From: Talpa occidentalis
Lineage: Eukaryota > Chordata > Mammalia > Eulipotyphla > Talpidae
DNA: 64,000 bases
Direction: 5' to 3'
Assembly: GCF_014898055.3 (NCBI RefSeq)
Contig: NW_023601104.1
Span: 74,507,106 to 74,571,105 of the forward strand
Shown here: positions 59,096-64,000 of the stretch, piece by piece
Layout: each line of letters opens with the position of its first letter
How positions within the stretch are numbered: position 1 is the stretch's first letter
The notes under the pieces: model-generated
Databases searched by the model: none
Told to the model about the DNA's origin: nothing
What the model saw: the letters and a program-made list of their open reading frames with translations, nothing else
Program-made: the position numbers and the translations under genes

Positions 59096-61777
59096 TTAAT
59101 GCTTGTATTCCTGCAAATCTTGAGCCTTAGTTTGGATGCAGTAAAATTACTTAGAAGCATTTTGATCATTTGGGATCTTGCTTTTAAAATTTGCTTGGGG
59201 GGACCAGAACCATTTAGTTTAAAGCTAATTATTCTCCACTATCAAGCCAAGAACCTTCTAAATAGTCTACTATTAATTCATGAATTATGACGCTTTCCAG
59301 TTTGATTGGTGGGAATAGGTATTATTCCTGGCCCTGTGTGAGTGCCAAATACTTTTCTATCTATGCCTCTCAGACCATGTTTTCTGTACCTTTAAGTAGT
59401 TTCCTTATTTGTATGCACTAATCAGACTTTGCTGAATATTTGAGGGAGACTTTTCAAAAATTTCTCTTGTGAACTCTAACTGCCTTCTTCCCAGATCCTC
59501 AATTCCATCTCCTCAACTCAGGGAGTCTGATGGACTCCACCTATGTCCCTCTCCCTGCACTACAGCCTGGAAGTTCTCTTAAGGCAATAAGCTGGGACAA
59601 TCATAGGACTTTCCTCATTTGTTTCTCATTTCTAAGGCATCCTGTCTTTCACTGCCTAATGCCCAATGTATTATGGACAAAAAAATTACTTCATGTATTT
59701 TGTATTACATTTTTTATTGCTATTGGCAGGGGAGGGGGAGGAGATTGTTGTTTTAGGTGGTGGGGTAAATCTGATCCCTGTTACTCCATCTTGGCCAGAA
59801 ACAAAAGAACTTCTTTTAAGTTTTCAGTGGTGGTTATATAAATTATCAATAGCAAAAGAGGGAGTCTCCAACTGAAATTTCCATGATGTTTCATCATAAA
59901 TTGAGAATTTAGAAAGAGAATTAATCTTAGAATTGCCATTATCTATTCTTCCTCCCACTCACTTCCTTCACAAATATTTGCACAACAAAGTTCTCTGTAC
60001 ACAGTTTTGACCACATCAATGGGTACATTATTGAATTTGGGGGGAAAATACATACACAATTCACTAGTATGATAAGTTTCATGGAGCACATTATGGGAAA
60101 AGGAAATGATGCAAAGGGAAGTGAGTTGGTATCATAGTACTGTATTACTTTAATTTCTTTGTATCAGTAATCAGCTTTGAGGTTATTGTTTTTGTTTTTT
60201 CTTTGTTATTTGTACTTCACTGGGAAGCCATGTGATTTTTGGCAAGAAAAGAAGCAGAAAAATTACCCAAAAGCTAGAGAAATGTAGGTTTCTCCTTCCT
60301 ATTCTTACAGCTTCCATAATGTCAGCTAAGACAATAAATGTTGGCAAAATCCAAGTAGTATGTGGGAAGATGACTATGGCAAGCTTTCTCTTTTTATAAA
60401 TAACTTGAAGAGTAGAGAAATTCATGGATAAACAGCAGTGATTAGAATGTAGTTGTGAATCTAGGATGCAATTTGCAAGTATGAACTTCAGATTGAGGAG
60501 TCTCTAAGAACAGAAAGAGACCCTTCTAAGTTAGTCTAATGACACACAAAGACTTGGAGTTCATCTGCCCAGTCTCTGTGGCTAATTAGCACTTGCAATG
60601 CCTTCAGTAGGGGCTAGTGAAGTAAGTACTACATAATATCTTGAAGGCCTTCCCCCTCCCCCATTTTGTACTTCTTAGAAGAAGGGCTTAGACTGTTGAG
60701 TTGAAACAGAACAATTAAACTTAAAATGAAACCCTGACATGCTGGCTTCTTGCCTGCTCTCAGGGCAGCTCTGGTTCCAGGGAGAGAGACTGGTTTTTGT
60801 TTGTTTGTTTGTTTATTTGTTTGTTTCCAGACAATTCCAGCATTGTCACATTTTTTTTGTGTGTGAGCCAAGCATTTGTGATTGGTGATGGGTTGACAAT
60901 GTCTTTGGAAATGAATGGAAGGGATTCATCTTCAGAGAGGAAGACTTTTGTATTATAATTTTTTTGTTTCAGATTTTTAAATCACATTGTTATTGTTCAT
61001 TTTTAAATACTTTTTTTAAGGGTAAATGAGTCTCCCCTTTATCTAGTTATCAGCTTTTAGGTGGAGCCCTCTTTTAAGTCAAAAAAGCATTTTAGAAGAA
61101 CTTTCTCTCAGGCATTTCTGAAACTCATTGCTTGGGTTCTAGTTTGGCAAGTGGCACATACAGCATACCCAGAAGATGTAGGTGGCTTTTAAATTTTTAA
61201 AGTAAGTTCTATATTTATATTTAACTTCATTATAAGGGAGGTCATTGCATACTAAGTGAAATTTATTTATGAAGTATTTAGAGAAATGTAAAATCTGTTC
61301 AGACTATAAAGAATTATGATGTCCATTTATTTACAGCTTTCTGTTTATTAATAGAAGGAATAACAACAACAACAAAAGCACCCAATGATGTTTTTGACAG
61401 TTTGAAAATAGAAATTTTCATGCTAATTTTTTCCGGTAAAATTTTGAACTCTTCTGCATAAAGGTCTAAAGACTTGTTCAAACCAAGTGTTCTATCTGGT
61501 CTCTGTTTCACTTCTGATTCAAGGGGGGTGTTGCAGTTTATAAAAGACTTATTTTGGTAGAGGAAGTAATGGTGTTGGGAGGGTGGGGATGGAGCAGGGA
61601 AGATTAAGTATATAGCTATTTATCTAGTGTTTATTAGGTGCTGGCCCAGACATCTATGCTATCCTTCTATGAACTGTGTTTTCTGAATCTCAGAAAATGA
61701 TCTGATTGATTAATCAGGTGAAAAATGGAGAACTAAGAACTATTCATATCATTTTTTTAGCCTATAAGAGTTCTATT
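59096..61777. other. Unique sequence, no gene recognised
   Basis: Open frames reach 103 codons (plus, 59530-59841) without a domain. A (GTTT)n microsatellite lies at 60792-60826. No repeat family was identified. Confidence 0.5.
60792..60826 (+). repeat. (GTTT)n microsatellite
   Basis: Tandem GTTT units with one ATTT variant. Confidence 0.95.
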
Positions 61778-61792
61778 AAAAGTTCATTTAAT

Positions 61793-61863
61793 GTGGACCT
61801 CCCCTGGTGGCGCAGCAGTTGAGCACTGGGCTGCAGGACCCACAAAAAAAAAAAAAAAAAAGA
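61793..61863 (+). mobile_element. Head-only short SINE, copy 3, internally deleted
   Basis: It begins 'gacctcccctggtggcgcag', reaches 'gagcactgggctgcag', then jumps to 'gacccac' plus about 18 A. Compared with copy 1 about 50 bp, including the B box, are missing, while the 3' junction 'cccaca' plus A-tail is kept. A perfect 15-bp target-site duplication, aaaagttcatttaat, lies at 61778-61792 and 61864-61878. Confidence 0.93.
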
Positions 61864-61878
61864 AAAAGTTCATTTAAT

Positions 61879-62052
61879 ATGAGTGCTTTTTTTCCTCTGC
61901 TTCAGCTTTAAACTGTTTTTCTGTGATTAATTTAATTAATAGAGATCATCACCATTTTTGAGCATGTTATACTTAAAATTATGAAAATGGGGGCATTATG
62001 TAGAAGCAATAGAGTAAAAAGTATGGGATTAGTTGGTCTAAGAATTTTAGAA
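61879..62052. other. Unassigned sequence
   Basis: Short unique spacer between a SINE and an L1. Confidence 0.5.
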
Positions 62053-62067
62053 CTAAGCATAATTTTA

Positions 62068-62517
62068 TTTTATTTTTTTTTAATTTTTTTTGTTTTATAT
62101 AATTTTTTTAATTTAAATTTTATTTTTATATTCCCCATACAATTACAACCCCCTTATTTTGACCCCAAGCCCTCCTTTCCCCACCCCCTACCCCCCATAG
62201 AGTGTCTCTGGTTCACAGCTGTTTGTTGATTTTGATATTTTCTTTCTTATAGTTATTCTTTTTCCTGCTCCCTTATTTAGGTTTTCTAGATTCCTGCTAT
62301 GAGTGAGACAATCCGGTATTTTTCTTTTTCTTTCTGGCTTATTTCGCTGAGCATGATCCCTTCCAGTGCCATCCATGTTGCTGCAAATTGCATGTGTTTA
62401 TCTTTTTTGATTGCTGAGTAATATTCCATGGTATATATATGTACCACATCTTCTTGATCCAGTCATCTATTTTTGGGCATTTGGGTTGTTTCCAAAGCTT
62501 AGCTATTGTAAATAGTG
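62068..62517 (-). mobile_element. L1 3' end, 5'-truncated, 450 bp
   Basis: This antisense L1 contains the 3' UTR with its C-rich (sense G-rich) tract near 62150-62200 and the last part of ORF2. A perfect 15-bp target-site duplication, ctaagcataatttta, lies at 62053-62067 and 62518-62532. Its 3' UTR matches the L1 at 22251 and the stub at 12148 better than the one at 18274. Confidence 0.96.
62188..62517 (-). pseudogene. L1 ORF2 C-terminal remnants
   Basis: Frames on the minus strand carry '[18 protein letters not shown]' and '[12 protein letters not shown]', the conserved end of L1 ORF2. A frameshift then splits the remainder into a second frame. It is a fragment only and not functional. Confidence 0.9.
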
Positions 62518-62554
62518 CTAAGCATAATTTTAGAAGCCACATGGACCATGTATT

Positions 62555-62680
62555 TTACCTGGTAGATGAGAAAACTATATCCTGAAGACAGCAACATTGC
62601 CTACTCAAGCTAATAGAGCAGAGATGAGAACCCAGGTTGCTTCACTATCAGTTCACTATCCTTCTTATCATATCCTAAGT
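62555..62680 (-). mobile_element. MIR relic (antisense)
   Basis: The order 'ttacctggtagatgagaaaactatatcctgaag', 'gcctactcaagctaatagagcagagatgagaacccagg' follows the antisense MIR core. Confidence 0.7.
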
Positions 62681-64000
62681 CTGTTTTCTGCCTTACTATA
62701 GAATCAGCAATCCACATGAACTCTATATCCTGAATAAAACTAGTAACAACTGCAATAACAAACTATTATTTTAAAAATATAATTTAAACCTATTTGATGG
62801 TTGGTTAATACTGGTTTATACATGGATTGTCAAAAAGCCTTAGGGAACCAGGTGTTGGGTTCCTTACAGAGTTTAATATTATTTTTAAAGTTAGAGAGAA
62901 ATTATTGGAGAAGAATCACCTTCTTAGATAAACTTTCAAACTAGTCATTTCAATGCTTGGGTAATTGTAATTTCTTCTATTATGGACCTAGAAGACATGG
63001 CTTGGGCCATAGTGGGTTGTTCTTGAGAACATAGCAAGAGAAAGCTTTTGCCCTGATATATCTGTGAAATGAATAATAGGTAACATTTATGGAAACCTAG
63101 GCTCATGGCAGACTGTTTTTACCACATCTTTTAAACAGCCTTTTTTTCCTCCCCCACCCATCCCAACCTGCCTTGACTAAATGCAGTGAACAGGAACCCA
63201 TTGTATGAATCGGAAGGAAAATGTCTTAAATATATGAAATTATAATGACCTGGTAAGTGCTGTAAAAATATTCTGTAACTGAGTTTGTAGTTGTGTCATC
63301 CATGCCTGTGGCACTATGGACTGAACCCAAATGGTATAATTCTCTAATGTAATACTGAAGTAATGTTTGCATTTGCCAAGTAAATATTTTAGATTTCAAA
63401 CCTATGAAATGGTAAGCTCTGATTCTTCAATTCCAGTGAACCATAGGTTCCTTTACATCTTGCTATCTTCTGTAGGTAGTGAATCAACTCAATACAGGTT
63501 GTATTCTTGTGTGAATCTATGAGGTGAGTCTTAAAGTCAGCCAATATTTTAAGTGCCTTCATATTATACACCATGACTCCTTTAAATTTACAAACTTATA
63601 AAAGAATAAGTTCATTTAACTTAGAGAAGGCAATCATTTTCATCCACATATGTTGAATAATGATAGAAGAAGCATATTGCAATAACAGAACATGGGGAGT
63701 CAAAAATATGGATTAATTTTGCTCCTATTATTGATTCTTCATTTAATCTGGCTTGAATCATTTCTTTATTCTCTAATTTCTGCATGTGCTAAATGTGAAT
63801 AATTATGCTTTTGTTAACAAGACAGAGGTGCTGGGAGAATGAAAGATAAATTCTCCCAAAGCACTTTTGAACTGCTTCAAAGAAAGGCTTAATTAAGCAA
63901 AAGTTGATTCCATTTCTATATTATTGTTACATTTAAATACCATAGTAAGTGTTAGAAGAGGCTCAAAAGGTTTGGTTATTTTTTCTTTTAACTTCCTTTC
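62681..64000. other. Unique AT-rich sequence, no gene recognised
   Basis: No repeat family or exon was identified. The only open frame is 61 codons on the minus strand (63389-63574), without a motif. Confidence 0.5.

Overview
The window is vertebrate, and specifically placental-mammal, nuclear DNA. It is AT-rich, has no operons or dense ORFs, and is filled with LINE-1 copies, tRNA-derived SINEs, MIR and L2 relics, hAT and Tigger DNA-transposon fossils and MaLR-type LTR pieces. I found no convincing protein-coding exon, RNA gene, CpG island or promoter in the 64 kb, so it is most simply intergenic DNA or the inside of a very large intron. The SINEs have a tRNA-like head beginning near 'cctccctggtggcgcag' and a tail running through 'cctctggcctgtaccccagttcttgtatgcata'. 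This is not Alu, B1/B2, carnivore SINEC, ruminant BovA or vespertilionid VES. A laurasiatherian, perhaps a rhinolophoid bat with Rhin-1-like SINEs, is my best guess, but it rests on memory of families and not on a search.

Layout. Positions 1-11 kb are mostly unique AT-rich sequence with two full-length SINEs (2534, 3240) and old MIR/L2/L1 fragments. At 11.5-12.5 kb lies an old sense L1 carrying a 65-bp stub of a younger L1. From 14 to 17.5 kb there are two more SINEs. From 18.3 to 24.6 kb two large antisense L1 copies lie in the same orientation; each is 5'-truncated and has perfect target-site duplications, and the second keeps a long reverse-transcriptase ORF. At 25.2-26.0 kb there is a heavily decayed C2H2 zinc-finger array on the minus strand. 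From 28.4 to 34 kb there is a mosaic of old L1s, L2s and SINEs, including an L1 inserted inside another L1.

The 34-39 kb stretch is mainly unique with L2 tails. From 39.7 to 47.2 kb is a dense transposon graveyard of L1 3' ends, MER5-like and other hAT elements, MLT1-like LTRs and SINEs. It also holds an unexplained ~110-bp direct duplication (40.8 and 43.1 kb). From 47 to 64 kb the sequence is mostly unique, with a sense L1 3' end, a microsatellite, a type-B SINE, Charlie- and Tigger-like elements, an old antisense L1 and a younger L1 3' end at 62.1 kb.

No genes cooperate here. The content is the record of L1-driven retrotransposition: L1 supplies the reverse transcriptase, and the SINEs use it. 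The most interesting item is a set of three very short 'head-only' SINE copies (43.4, 51.0 and 61.8 kb). All three end at the same internal SINE position followed by poly(A), and all have their own target-site duplications, as expected of a distinct mobile short SINE subfamily. All family names are from pattern recognition and were not checked against a repeat library.
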